A stretch of 64,000 nucleotides of DNA from Zygaena filipendulae. Lineage: Eukaryota; Arthropoda; Insecta; Lepidoptera; Zygaenidae. The stretch covers positions 3,549,001 through 3,613,000 of the forward strand of contig OU015652.1 of NCBI GenBank assembly GCA_907165275.2, written 5' to 3'. Position numbers and translations under genes: made by a program. Within the stretch, counting starts at the first letter, position 1, and each line of letters starts with the position of its first letter. Below, piece after piece: positions 48,909-60,562 of this stretch. The notes under the pieces are model-generated. The model was not told the origin of the DNA. It did not search any database and worked only from the letters and a program-made list of their open reading frames with translations.

Positions 48909-49115
48909 TCCTACTAATATTATAAACGCGAAAGTTTGTATGTATGGATGGATGGATGTTTGTTACTCTTTCACGCAAAAACTACTGGATGGATTTAAAT
49001 GAAACTTTACAGTAATATAGCTTATACATCAGATTAACACATAGGGTACTTTTTATCCCGGAATTCCTGCGGGAACTCTGAAATTAACGCGGGTGAATCC
49101 GCGGGGCACAACTAG
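48909..49115 (+). mobile_element. Helitron-like element, young subfamily copy 3
   Basis: Same ends and body as copy 2 with a shorter GGAT run and one change in the hairpin loop (GTGAATCC). Inserted between A (48908) and T (49116). Confidence 0.8.
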
Positions 49116-49478
49116 TACATAATATATTATACATACTTTAAGCTGTTTAATACGTATTTCCGAGTAGAATACCTGAATAATATCACAACAGGCTCGAAAT
49201 ACTTTATTGCTATGAAAGTCATTGAAAAAACAGCAAACACTCACCTAGAAAAATCTAATAAGCCTAGGGAAACCAACTAAAAAGGCTCTGCATTAGCAAT
49301 TTAAAGTAGAAAAGTGGTGCACTTTGTGAACACGTGTTGGGTGTTGGCGTGTCGGTCCGTGTGGGACTGTGTGCAAGCAGCAATTAAAGAGTCTCAGACC
49401 AAATAAAAACTAAAGACGGAACATCTCGAACAACGAAGTGAAGCCGGTTGCGTATGCATGTGGTGATTAGGAAAGTGT

Positions 49479-52000
49479 ATGGATTTGCAAAGTTTACTTA
49501 GGATTTATGGTGTCTTTTTCTTGTGTGTGCGTGTTTCTGTGTACGTGCACGGCGATGGTGTCTTTTCCTGGCTTCACTTGTTTGTTCTACGCGTTCCGTC
49601 GTTAGTTTTTATTTGGTCTGAGTTAAGAGTACGGTGTAGCGTGGTGAATATCGTGAATATGCATCAAACGCACCCTGTTAGAATAACTAGGTACGTATAT
49701 TTTACTTTTACCCCGTTTTAATTAGCATTTATTTAAGAGCTACTGTTAAAATACTACTATGATTCTTGACCACACAATGCTTATACTTACTTATCTATAC
49801 TTAAACTTAAGACTTTTCATATTATAGCCTATATGGAAAATAAAAATCATTTAAAGTGAATTAATGTATCGAAACTCATCCGCAATTCATAATTTTCACT
49901 TCACGTGTTAGATTTAGAGAGAATCCATTTTTAGAGTAGAATCCAAATATCGATTATCAGGAACTCATAAATAACAGTTATTGTATCATAGGCAAAACAT
50001 AGTGGAGCTACTTTTATCTGAAAACTCTGTAGTGTAGGTAATAGAATTTGAATTCGCAAAATTTAAATTTTCTAGATCAAGTTAGATAAATATTTTGTCT
50101 AGCCGTTACGTCATTAAATAAATTAATAAAGCAAACATTTTAAGGACCACTTGGTTCGAAGATTATACCACAGATAATATAATTAGGTAAGGATAACTGG
50201 TAGGTATACCAGTTTAAGAACTGAATGTAGAAAAGATTTCAAGAATTTCAATGTGCCTACTTAATCTTAATGAGCTCTTGATCAATTCACATTCAATTTT
50301 ATAAATCTGCTTTAAAATTATACCTATTGTGTTCTATGAAACAATTCATTTTGTTGGACTTCTTCTCCCCACTCGTATCTATTGCGATAAATTATTCGTA
50401 CCTACACGTAGATATTTCTCTGGTGTCATTAACAATTCGTGTGTTGCCGTAGTGACTTTGTTTATTAAAATTTTGTCAAAACCAATGTGATCAAAATAAT
50501 TTTTATTATTTTAAAAGCGTATGTGGGTTTATTTATTTGTTGGTTTGGTTGTTACGCTTTCATGTCTTAACGGCTAACCGATCATCATGAAATTTTGCAT
50601 ACAGTGTCATGGGTACAGAAAAGGACATGGGGTACTTCCACGATACAAGCCACTTCTTATAGCTCTGCTTTTTCTATACGTACCTATATATGATTGAAAT
50701 TTTTGTAATAGTCCGTTTATAAAAGAATATATAGGTACGCATTTCGCTCGTATACCTACATTCTATATATCCCATATCCTATAACCTTACATCCTATATC
50801 CGAAATAGTCAATATCATTCCGTGTGTTCTCTACGTTCGTTATAACCGCAGTTATATCGCTCTCCGCACCGAACTTATTAATGTATTTTAATTGCTCCAC
50901 ATTGTTCAGAGCGTAATACAATGACGCTATAAATTGTATCCATCGATGTTATCTCGTCTCTTGGTAGGTACTCATTAATATCAATTCATTTTTAATCAAG
51001 ACAATGATACGCCAAAACACTTTGGAATTGTTGCCTCAATGGTCGTGAATATAAACCGGGATTAGTTGGACGTTTCCTTACAAAATTTGCATGTTAAGTT
51101 GATATTATCGTGCCAACTTATTGCAGCCTCTTTTTATTCCTTAACAATAATTAAGGAAACTGTGCCTACTACAAGATGGTACAATAAAAAACAAATAAGT
51201 TTAACAAACAGCCTTGAGAGTGATTTAAGATTAATTAAGGAACAAAGTTTACTTTTAGGCGAAGAGTATATTTTTTCTCTGGGTTTAAGTTTATCGTTTT
51301 AATCGTTACCATTTCTACCAAATATGCTAAACTTTTTTTTATTTACTTGTTCTTTTATTTCAGAGCTTAATCTAATTTTTAATATTTTATCCACATACCC
51401 CAAACTTTGCTGGAAGACAATACCGTAGTTTTTTTTTCTCCTTGGATAATACCTTACGATTTCTAAATAGATAAATCACTACATATTATGAAACAAAGTT
51501 CTCCACCACGTCTGTTTGTCTGTATGTTCGCGAAAAACTCAAAAACTACTGAACAGTTTTTCATGTTGAAATATAAAGATAAGAAAGAAAGATAGATGAA
51601 ATATAGAGGTAGTTCGGAAAAAGTCAAGCCGCCTACTTGTCAGGGATACAGAAGAGGGCATAGAGTAGGTACTTTTTATTCTGGAATTCCCGCGGGAACT
51701 CCAAAATTAACGCAGGTGTAACCGCGGGGCACAGTTAGTAAAAAAATATAAAAACAAATAGCTATACCTACAAATTTTACTGTCTTTTGTTTCAGTGATG
51801 ACGTTGAGGTAGGTACCAATGTCACTCGCATTGGTACCGATCGCGCGATCGCGCGGTCTCTTTGTTCGGCCCGCGAAGGTGAAACGGTAAAGAAACAATT
51901 AGTCAGTGGTTTTATATTTTACACCGTCACGTCACTGCTGTACAAAAACCTTCCCACGTTACGCAACCGTGACTATCGACTTGTTCGATCGCGGAAATAA
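49479..52000 (+). CDS. Possible two-exon gene, product unknown
   Basis: Exon 1 would be 49479-49690, inside a comparatively GC-rich patch (49300-49690) that looks like a promoter and leader; it ends at a GTACGT donor. Exon 2 would be 51796-52000, after a very good acceptor (long pyrimidine run then TTTGTTTCAG). The donor leaves AG and the acceptor supplies T, so the frame continues as Ser for 67 more codons to TAA, giving 138 residues. AATAAA follows at 52089. The N-terminus has a hydrophobic stretch (IYGVFFLCVRVSVYV). The Met at 49658 (MHQTHPVRIT) is an alternative start. The protein resembles nothing I know, and exon 2 contains a perfect inverted repeat (51812-51838), so it could be non-coding or transposon-derived. 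Treat as a hypothesis. Confidence 0.3.
50520..50640 (+). mobile_element. Helitron-like 5' fragment
   Basis: TTACGCTTTCATGTCTTAAC, ATCATCATGAAATTTTGCAT and GGACATGGGGTACTT match the body of the elements near 62 kb; the 3' half is missing. Confidence 0.5.
51476..51738 (+). mobile_element. Helitron-like element
   Basis: TTCTCCACCACGTCTGTTTG near the start, GGAATTCCCGCGGGAACTCC, and a CCGCGGGGCACAGTTAG end. It stops 57 bp before the candidate exon at 51796. Confidence 0.6.
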
Positions 52001-52626
52001 TGCTATCCAACACGAATAACGAAGTCGAAAAATTTCAATGCATTCATTTTGAAAGTTCTAGGCGAGCGAACAACAAATGTGAGGAGAAAATAAAAAAAAA
52101 AATAAAAAAAAAAACCGAACCAGCCAAGGAGGATACCAAATAAGTATACAAAAACATGGAAGCAATGAAGTGTAGAGTGAAAATATTGATTGTGCTCTTG
52201 AAAACCCATTTAACATCGTTGGAAATGCGTTATCCAATACTCGTATGTTCGTATTTACATAAGTCTGAGGTAAAAACAACATGTCTCGATTACTCGCAAG
52301 CGGTTAGGGGAAGTAAAACCAATTTGGAGGATCCAACTTGGATAAATGTTAGTTTAGAACTTTACCTAGAAACGTGTAAGCACCTAACGCAGGTATCTAA
52401 ATAAAGCAATGCGCTGAGCTGAGTATTGTAAAACATCTTGTTTTGGTAAACCAACATTCGAAGAAGACTTCACTTTACTGACAAAGCAAAACAGCCAATA
52501 TATGACTTATCCGGTTGGTCTTAGGTATTCCCGCTGGAGTTACTCAGTTCAGAAATTCTGTACTCGATCCCAAAAGATTTTAATCGGATTTATACGTAAA
52601 CTTACGTATATTAGATTTATATAGAA

Positions 52627-52812
52627 CTAGCCGTGCCCCGCGGTTTCGCCCGCGTGAGTTTCGGATTTCCCGCAGTAACTCCAAAGTGCCCAATTTACTT
52701 CTTGTAATGTTACAAGTAAAAATCCCGTCAAAATCAGCCCAACTGTTTTGGAGATTCACCCGCGTGAGTTTCGGAATTCCCGCAAGAACTCCAAAGTGCC
52801 TAATTTATTTCT
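52627..52812 (-). mobile_element. Helitron-like element with duplicated head
   Basis: CTAGCCGTGCCCCGCGGTTT, then GTGAGTTTCGG twice (52655 and 52765), the same arrangement as 18030-18330. Confidence 0.6.
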
Positions 52813-52847
52813 TTTTCAAATTATTGAAAACATACTGGCGAAAAAGC

Positions 52848-53033
52848 ATTAAAGTTTAGGAGTGGGAGCCCTTGACGTCATAACGGCGTGACGTGACGCG
52901 ACATTTCAACTTAATGTACCTACCTCCGTTATTTTTTGTTTAATTACGTAAAAAATTAAAAAATACGTGATCAATATTTTTTATTAATCTACAAGACGAA
53001 CTAAAAAGTAAAATTTGGTTGACAAGCCCATTA
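52848..53033. mobile_element. MITE family 2, partial copy in reverse
   Basis: Reverse-complement match to 53418-53640: ATTAAAGTTTAGGA, TTGACGTCAT, ATTTCAACTTAAT, TACGTAAAAAATT, AATCTACAAGACG, ending GACAAGCCCATTAAT. Together with the full copy it makes an inverted pair about 385 bp apart. Confidence 0.6.
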
Positions 53034-53417
53034 ATAAATAGGCTCTGTTAAATTACATTAATTTTATTTACCGCTAATTACCGTGGTAATAGAAACAAAG
53101 CACCGTCAAAATGTCTGTCAATTATCGCGTCGAAACCGACTTTTGTGTTCGCCATTACAAATCACTAAGGCGAATAAAAAGCTAAATGAATAGATCCGTC
53201 AGTCATAGAGCGCAGCACCCCTAATATGAGTTGTCAACTTGTCACTGTAGTATTTTAAGGATCGAGTTAAAAAATTTAAATTTGGATGTACCATAGGAGA
53301 TAACCTCTGGAACTATACCTACTGTCAGTAGTACCTTCAACAGTATCATTGATTCTAAAACTTCATTAATATTCGTCGCTACGGTATTCCGATTCATGTG
53401 AATGGATTACATTTAAT

Positions 53418-53745
53418 GGGCATGTTGACTAATTTTTATTTTTTAGTCCGTCTTGTAGATTATTAAAAAATATTGGACACGTATTTTTACTTTTTTTACG
53501 TAATCAAAAAATAACGGCGATATATTGAGTTGAAATTTCGCGTGACGTCACTATATTCTGACAGTTTGTATGGCGGTTTTGCGGTTAGTGACGTCACGAC
53601 CTCCTCATCCTAAACTTTAATGCGTTTTATCTCTGTATATTTTAATTTATTTAAAAAAGCAAAAAATACGTGTCTATTGTTTTTTTATTTTCAAACTGAC
53701 GGACTAATTAGAATTTTGATTTTCAATAGTAGTCAACATCCCTAT
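53418..53745. mobile_element. MITE family 2 with CRE-like sites
   Basis: Ends are inverted: GGGCATGTTGACTA...TTAGTCCGTC on the left, GACGGACTAATT...TAGTCAACATCCC on the right, each followed inward by an ACACGTATTTTT or AAAAATACGTGT block. Inside are TGACGTCAC motifs at about 53543 and 53589. It has no coding capacity. Confidence 0.6.
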
Positions 53746-53953
53746 TATTTAAGTATCTACATATAAGTTACTACACTACTAGTAGTTTCTCTAAATGTGC
53801 CGCGATTCAGTCCGAATCATTATTTTCTTCTTTTGTACAGTTAATTTTATCATACCAGATCTATAATACATAGGTATATTACTTATAATTAATAGTAGGT
53901 AATTAAGTTTATATAACACGTCTAGGTATCTACTAGCCATTGAGGCCCAAATT

Positions 53954-54163
53954 GGACATAGATAAGCAATAGTGTGATAACCACACTGGAGAAATTTTGA
54001 GTAAATTAAAGTTTTAAAATTATAGCGCCATTTTGTGTCAACATTTTTTATGCGCAATATTTAGATACATATTTATTTAAACAATGTAATAAGGTAAACT
54101 CATCTGAGTTCTGAATCAATAACTTCATTTTGTGGGTTAACATGTTATTGCTTATCTGCGTCC
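53954..54163. mobile_element. MITE family 1, copy A (210 bp)
   Basis: Starts GGACATAGATAAGCAATA and ends TATTGCTTATCTGCGTCC, imperfect terminal inverted repeats that also share TAACC(C)ACA further in. AATT flanks both ends, a 4-bp target duplication. The interior includes GCCATTTTGTGTCAACATTT. It has no coding capacity. Confidence 0.75.
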
Positions 54164-55867
54164 AATTGTTTTTAAATCACTATACCCTGAAATGGATTGA
54201 TGTTCAAATGAGTCGATTAAAAAGAAAATTTTTAGAGACCAAATAAAACATACAATATTTTCTGTTCATTTCTGTCACAGGTAGGTTACTAATAATAATA
54301 ATATAATTTTATTTCAGACATCAATATCCATAGTATCAGATTTAGATTTTAATAACAGCGCTCCACTAATAGCTGTTTTTTGGATCGCGGAAAAAACAAA
54401 ACAAATAGAGATTAATTTTGATAAGGTTTTCACAATATTTTGGTTATTGTAAACTGTACAGTGATCTAAACGTAGAGTCATTTAAAAATCACAATCGCAG
54501 AACATCCATAACGGTAAAATATTAAGCACACCGACGGCTTATGCGGAGCTCGTCGCCATTTTGTTACGACACGATTTTCTTACTACTTTTTGTTATTGCA
54601 TATTATTTACTTCTTTTTTTCTACCGATGTCGTAGCGAGTAAATTTTATTTCATTTCATAAAACTATAGTATGGCCTCACACATTACGATTCTGCATTCA
54701 TTCTGACATAATGCCGCAAGGCATTCATACAGTAATTCGTTAATGATAGTTGTTGAAATCATTGATTTCCGTTGACCCCATTGAGATAAAACCATCCTTT
54801 GGAATTTTTTAGTTTTTGTTACCTTTACACTACAGAATAACGGAACGCTAACTCTCCGTAGGAGGTGAAGAATAATAAAAATTATGAGTTATAACGTTGT
54901 AATGATGAATAAGAATAAATATTCTTGAACTAAGAAATATGTAGCTAGGTTCGTCCGCCTGTATCTAGGTACTTACTGTATTATATTTTACTGAAATTTT
55001 ACATTAAAAAATACATCGCAATACTGGTTAGGTATACTAAAAAAAAAAACGCGCGTGCGTATGAAACTTTCATAAAAGCATAGGAAGGTACATCGAATCA
55101 TCGCAGATTCCAAAAAAAGACCCTACAGAAACCATGACTCGAACCAGGCTCGGAAAGATTAGGTACTACCTCGCCTATTTCTCGACAATTCACAGAATTT
55201 CCGCAATTACCAAAAGATTTACATACACCAATACAATACAACGTGTAACTCGAAAATACATAAATACAGCAAAGTTTTTCCTTCGCCCGGCCCTTTAGGG
55301 GATTTCACTTCGATAGCAAAAACCTTGTGTAATATTTTTGGGTATGTAGGTACGTAAATTGTGAAGGTACAGGAGGATATTATGACCATTAAGTAATAAG
55401 TACCTTTTTTCGATAATGCTGATGTCGACTTATTAAGCTCGAAAAGAGAGCAAACGAAAGATTAGGAAGGCTTACGTTAGACGGACAGACGATGATCAAT
55501 ACGGCAAAGGATTTGGTTCCAATAACGTGAATCAGTAACAAACTAGGTACAGTATGTATTTTATTTCCATTGAGTTTTGAAGCCATCTTTCCACATTAAA
55601 TCCGATAGGTGGCTTATCGAGCATCCTGCTATAAAAATGATTGCTTGATTATATACCTAGTCTGCACAATTCCAGCACGAAACTGAAATATTTAATAAAG
55701 AACTTAAAAAAAAGTTTAGTATCTTATTTCCTATTCATAATGTACCTGTGTAAGTAAAAACATATCTGCTAGTCGATTACATATAGGCAATCAATGAAAA
55801 CTAAATATAGTAGGTAAGTAGGTATATTTTAATTTTGTGATCCATCAGAATTCGAAGCATTGGAGAT
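54164..55867. other. No gene seen
   Basis: AT-rich intergenic DNA between two MITE copies, with a SINE-like B-box remnant near 55140 (GACTCGAACCAGGCTC). No supported gene. Confidence 0.5.
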
Positions 55868-56150
55868 TTAAACACTCAAAAACTACTGGACGAACTTCAA
55901 CATTCTTTCACCATTAGAATGCTGCACTATCTTTAGTAACATAGGCTATATTGTAATCCGGAATTCCCTCGGGAACTTCGAAATTACCGCTGCTAAAACT
56001 GCGGGGAAATGCTATTAAAGAAACCATCCATTTAAGGTACTACACGCTGTCAGGGGCACAGAGAAGGACATAATATCATGGCACTCGTTATTCCGAAAAT
56101 GCCGCAGGAACTCCGAAATTAACGCGGGTGAAACCGCGGGGAACAGCTAG
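55868..56150 (+). mobile_element. Two adjacent Helitron-like elements
   Basis: The first (to about 56010) has CTCAAAAACTACTGGACGAA and GGAATTCCCTCGGGAACTTC. The second (56030-56150) has TCAGGGGCACAGAGAAGGAC and a full GCGGGTGAAACCGCGGGG hairpin and CTAG end. Confidence 0.6.
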
Positions 56151-56345
56151 TCCATAATAAAGTAGAGAAGAAGAAAATAGACAGCTACAGTTAACGATAT
56201 ATAGAATACAGTGGATGTAGGTAGGTAAGTAAGTAGGTACCTACTCGGTCCACACAGCAGCATAATATAAACGTCGCGTCCTTCGGGCGAGTGCTCGCCA
56301 TAGGCGCGCGCGGCCTCAGTTTGGATTTGTTATGCAGTTGTATTT

Positions 56346-56581
56346 GGACATAGATAAGCAATAGTGTGTTAACCCACACTGGAGAAATTTTGAGTAAATT
56401 AAAGTTTTAAAATTATAACGCCATTTTGTGTCAACATTTTTTATGTGCAATATTTAGTCACATATTTAAACAATGTAATAAGGTAAACTCATAATTAAAA
56501 AACGTTCTCTGCCGCTCAATAAATCGTTCTGAATCAATAACTTCATTTTGTGGGTTAACATGTTGTTGCTTATCTGCGTCC
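56346..56581. mobile_element. MITE family 1, copy B (236 bp)
   Basis: Same inverted ends and interior as 53954-54163, in the same orientation, with an extra stretch of about 26 bp (AAAAAACGTTCTCTGCCGCT) before the right arm. ATTT flanks both ends (56342-56345 and 56582-56585). Confidence 0.75.
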
Positions 56582-57073
56582 ATTTATTTGTACGGTAATT
56601 TCGCTGGCGGCAACTCGAGCGTGGCTGTTCACGAGCCACAAACGCCCAATTGCCTCTGCCTCCGAGCTGCTGTTACAAACACTAGGAACATAACTTTGAC
56701 GTGAACGCTTCAGAAAGAACCCATTGAAATAAACCTGTGTGTAGATAATAATGAAAACACTCGTAAGTAGGGGCAGTATTATATTATCTGTGGTTTTTAG
56801 ACTCGTTATTTTTTTTAACGGTAATAGGTTTTTTTTACCGGTAATAGGTTTTTTTATTTACCTAATAATTTTAGCTATTTTAACATGTGACTTTTAACTG
56901 AGAATCAATAAAATTAAAAGAGTTTTGCATGTGATATTACTATTATTTTGTTATTTAAATCATACCAGGGGCTGTAATTTTGAATAGTTCGAATTACTTT
57001 CGCTCATGGAATTGCAACGGGTTCAAGAATACTACGGTCCCTGACCACAGGCATAGCAAGGACTGAGTCGTAA

Positions 57074-57441
57074 TCTATACTAATATTATAAAGCTGTAGA
57101 GTTTGTTTCCTTGTTTGAAAGCGTTAATCTCAGGAACTACTAGTCTACTATACAGCGGGAAGGCGAAAACAATTGAACTGAGAGAAAAAAGGAAAAAGGA
57201 TAGTGCGAAAAAGTTTTAAAAATTAGATTTATGTGATAATGCTTGGATTATCGCAAAAATTAAATTGTTGCGATCATGCTATAAATATATATAATTATGT
57301 ACATTATACATAATATATATCTATACTAATATCTATACATACATATAAAATGCTTTGTCCTGAAGGGGGCCAAGTTTGTATGGAACAATTCTGCGGGAAC
57401 TCCGAAATTATCACGGGTGAAATTGCGGGGGATATAGCTAG
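57074..57441 (+). mobile_element. Helitron-like 5' fragment and a shorter complete element
   Basis: TCTATACTAATATTATAAAG at 57074 starts a 5' fragment. From 57332 a compact copy runs from TCTATACATACATATAAAAT to ATTATCACGGGTGAAATTGC and CTAG at 57438-57441. Confidence 0.55.
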
Positions 57442-58244
57442 TTTTATATATTTCCAGTTTTTGCTCTCATGTGTTTGTACATTACGAATATACAACCTAA
57501 AATGTTTTCGGCGGGTATGTATGAAGATACACAACGGAAATATTTAAGGGACGGTTGAATCTGTTAAAGAAATATCACCCGGGTAATAGCGAAGAACGGC
57601 AGTCCGCCGCCTAAGATAATCTCGTTAGAATGCTACGCCAGATGCTCGCCCGACGTCCCGCTCCGTTTGCTTACTGAGAGAAATTATATTGCTCACACTT
57701 TATTATGAGACATAAATTGCAATGGAAACGAGAAAGAACACATTGTCAAATGAAACATTATATCGGAGTTCCGTTTATTTAAGAGGCTATGTAAAGTATA
57801 ATCGGTTCGCTGATACAGAAGGTACCTACTAAGATTAGATGTTTGAATTTCGAACATATTGTTAACTGAGCATAATAAGTCATATAATTAATGGTAGTTC
57901 ATAAGCCCTAATTCCTAAACACGACTACTATAAATATTCTCGATAGAAAAAAATCTAAAGTAGCTAATATTGCAGAGTGAATTTGAAAAAGGTACCTAGG
58001 AATAGTTTTTTTTTATTTCATCGCGAATAGACAGACAGACAAAACGACAGACGTGGCGGAGGACTTCGTTCTCAAATAAGTAGGTATGTAGGTAAGGCTA
58101 TTTCATTTTGATTAGTATTATCTTGGTGTTTGTTTTGGGATTACTTTAGTTTTATTTTGTTGCACGTCTGCACTCATTTAATACGTGAAGAAGTGATAAC
58201 TATGTAGTGTCTTTTGACGGGCCTTTAGTCGTTTCGCACCGCGA

Positions 58245-58350
58245 GCGGTTCGGACCGCGGTATGTATCGCCCAAGTACGATTTCTGAATGGGCCGTATCG
58301 CACCGCGGTTCGAATTGCCCAAGAACGTTTTTGTAATGGGTCGATTCGGA
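58245..58350. repeat. 48-bp imperfect repeat, two copies, CpG-rich
   Basis: GCCCAAG recurs at 58269 and 58317 with similar surroundings (ACCGCGGT, AATGGG). On the minus strand it translates as two 16-residue units (RSWAIRTAVRYGPF, RTWAIHTAVRTARG) within a 65-codon frame. Could be a transposon coding remnant. Confidence 0.5.
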
Positions 58351-58944
58351 ACTTTCGACATAGCTCCTTAATCACTAGTTGTTCTTCGCGGTTTCGAGAT
58401 TTATTTTGATTCGGGACAAAAGGTGTCTTATATTCTTATAACTCCTGTATGAGTATAGGAATAATATTGGTACAATTTAGGTAGGTACCATTGTTATTAA
58501 GTTACACAAATCTCTATCGAAAGCGGGAACAGTGAACGTCCGAATGATCGATGAATACAGACATCCAGGAAATCAAATTATCGCAGTCTTATTTCGGATG
58601 ACATAATAATTCGATCATCGAAGATCGATTCACGCGTGGGTGGCAAAGATATAGTTTTATTTGAGAAGAGTATAGAGAACGAAAAGAATACCTATTATAT
58701 TATCTAATCGCTTAATGGCTATAAGATTGATGTGCCCGAAGTCACATTGACGTCATTAGTGTATTTCTTACGTGATAACGTTAGCCAGAAAGGTAAATAA
58801 TTAAAATTGAAGGGTATCATGAAAGATATGAGATAAAAATTAATAATTAAATGTTCAGTTGATTTATTTTAATATAGACATAGTGTTATATTATGCTTGA
58901 TAATATGAAATATGTAGTCTTAATTTTGACATGACTTGTAGTAC

Positions 58945-59040
58945 AGTAGTAGCTGACTCCCGGTGTACCTAACGGGTTCGATCCCCGTACCAAGATAAAT
59001 CCTGTTTAGCCTGAGTCTATTATACACCTTCCAAGCATTG
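58945..59040 (+). mobile_element. SINE-like tRNA-derived fragment
   Basis: AGCTGACTCCCGGTGTACC then the B box GGGTTCGATCCCCGTACC and CTGAGTCTATTATACACCTT. No tRNA cloverleaf can be closed, so it is not called as a tRNA gene. Confidence 0.45.
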
Positions 59041-59522
59041 TAACTAGCAGAGAAGTCAAATGTGGAATCAAGGCCACTTTACTGAAATGACAATGAAACC
59101 ATTTAACAAATTAATATAAATAAACTGAAGTGGTTAAAAGGCTAAATATAACTGGTGCAGGAGAATTTGTTGTCCCATTAAGATAAATAAATCGTTTCGT
59201 TTCGCTATCGCTAATCGCTTTTCTAATATACGATCTAATGACAAAATAACAAGACATAAACTGTTAACATCTGAAAAACAAAACTACAAAATGGGATCTA
59301 ACCTTAATAATAATTATAATACCTATTATTGGATCCAAAGGACATAAATCTGATTGAATGATCTCATAAAGTAAGTACTAAGTACTTGACACTTACTCAT
59401 ATCACACACACAAAATCATATCATCTATATCTATCTATCTATTACTTCAAACGAACAATTTTTGTTTTTCTCCTTTTTGTAATAATTTTTTTTTTTAAAT
59501 ATCGCCGAAAAAACACTATTAA

Positions 59523-59657
59523 TTATACAACAAAGGTCGCCCCGATTTTGTATGCTAATACGAACAGAATAAAAGTTAATACACCCGCAATAAAAGCTGA
59601 TTCCCAAGTCTTCAATGCAGTCACACACGTTCTGGGGTCGACAACAATTTTCGCATA
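59523..59657 (-). CDS. Possible terminal exon, membrane C-terminus
   Basis: On the minus strand an acceptor-like sequence (pyrimidine-rich, ending GCTCAG) precedes 44 in-phase codons and TAA. The translation has a polar lead (VVDPRTCVTALKTWES) and then one hydrophobic membrane helix (AFIAGVLTFILFVLAYKIG) before a short tail. The contrast with surrounding AT-rich sequence, and a similar candidate 1.5 kb away on the same strand, make coding plausible. No poly(A) signal was seen close downstream and upstream exons were not found. It could be a pseudogene fragment. Confidence 0.3.
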   Translation of the reverse strand, partial: YAKIVVDPRTCVTALKTWESAFIAGVLTFILFVLAYKIGATFVV

Positions 59658-60395
59658 CTGAGCATTGTTGAAAATTGAAAAGCACGTCGCGTACTCCGAA
59701 GAACAGTAGGTATAATACTTTATGCAAAATAGGCTCTATGCTATTTGTATTACAATCGAAAATTATTTAAATTGTTTTCACCATGTTAAAAGAAAAAACA
59801 CGCATAAAGAATATCCATAATATATAAAAGGTGGGCTCAAATTTGTGATAGGATTGCGTAGCTTTATAAAAACTGCATTCCAAATTATGGTAAAATTTGT
59901 CTTTTTTTTGTTCTTAGTTGAGCAACCAGGAACTTACTAAGTATATTTAAGTTTTTTTTTATTATTTTTACTTCTTGAGTAAACAGTTTAAAAAGTGAGT
60001 AATAATATAATAATAATAATAATTATTATCTTTACTTTCTCCCACAAGTAAGTAGTTTTGATTGGAGCATAAACTCTTCCAACTAAACATAAGTACATTT
60101 TTACGACTAAAGAAATCGATGCCTTATACAACCTGCAAGACCACCACGGGTTAAGGATTAAAGAAACTTAATAGCTTTCGGGACGTCATTATGAATCTAC
60201 GTTACCAATATTATCTTTCTTAGGGAAACGAGCGGTCGAGTTGATTTTTAATGTAAATTTCACTAAAAGTCGTTTAGATTGGTTTAATTAAAATCAAGGT
60301 ATGAATGTGGCGCCCACTAGGAGTAGTATCTACCTATAGCTTAAATTGTTCTGAATAATTTCGTCAAAGATCTAATAAAAGAGGATAAGCTGGCC

Positions 60396-60515
60396 AACTA
60401 CCACGTTTAACTTCAGAAATAAGGGTAGATAAAAGAGATAAAGTACTTAAAGATAAACTACCACGTTTAACTTCAGAAATAAGGGTAGATAAAAGAGATA
60501 AAGTACTTAAAGATA
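60396..60515. repeat. Perfect 60-bp tandem duplication
   Basis: 60396-60455 and 60456-60515 are identical at every base (AACTACCACGTTTAACTTCA...). The lack of any difference means a recent duplication. Confidence 0.95.
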
Positions 60516-60562
60516 AAATAAGAAGTCCAGTAGTAAGTCTGGCTGTTTATAATATATTACTT

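Noticed and set aside
51066..51302. 78-codon frame between the two candidate exons
   Set aside because: No splice sites or codon bias support it; it lies in the proposed intron.
58945..59040. tRNA gene
   Set aside because: A B box is present but no acceptor stem or anticodon arm can be paired. It is better explained as a tRNA-derived SINE fragment.
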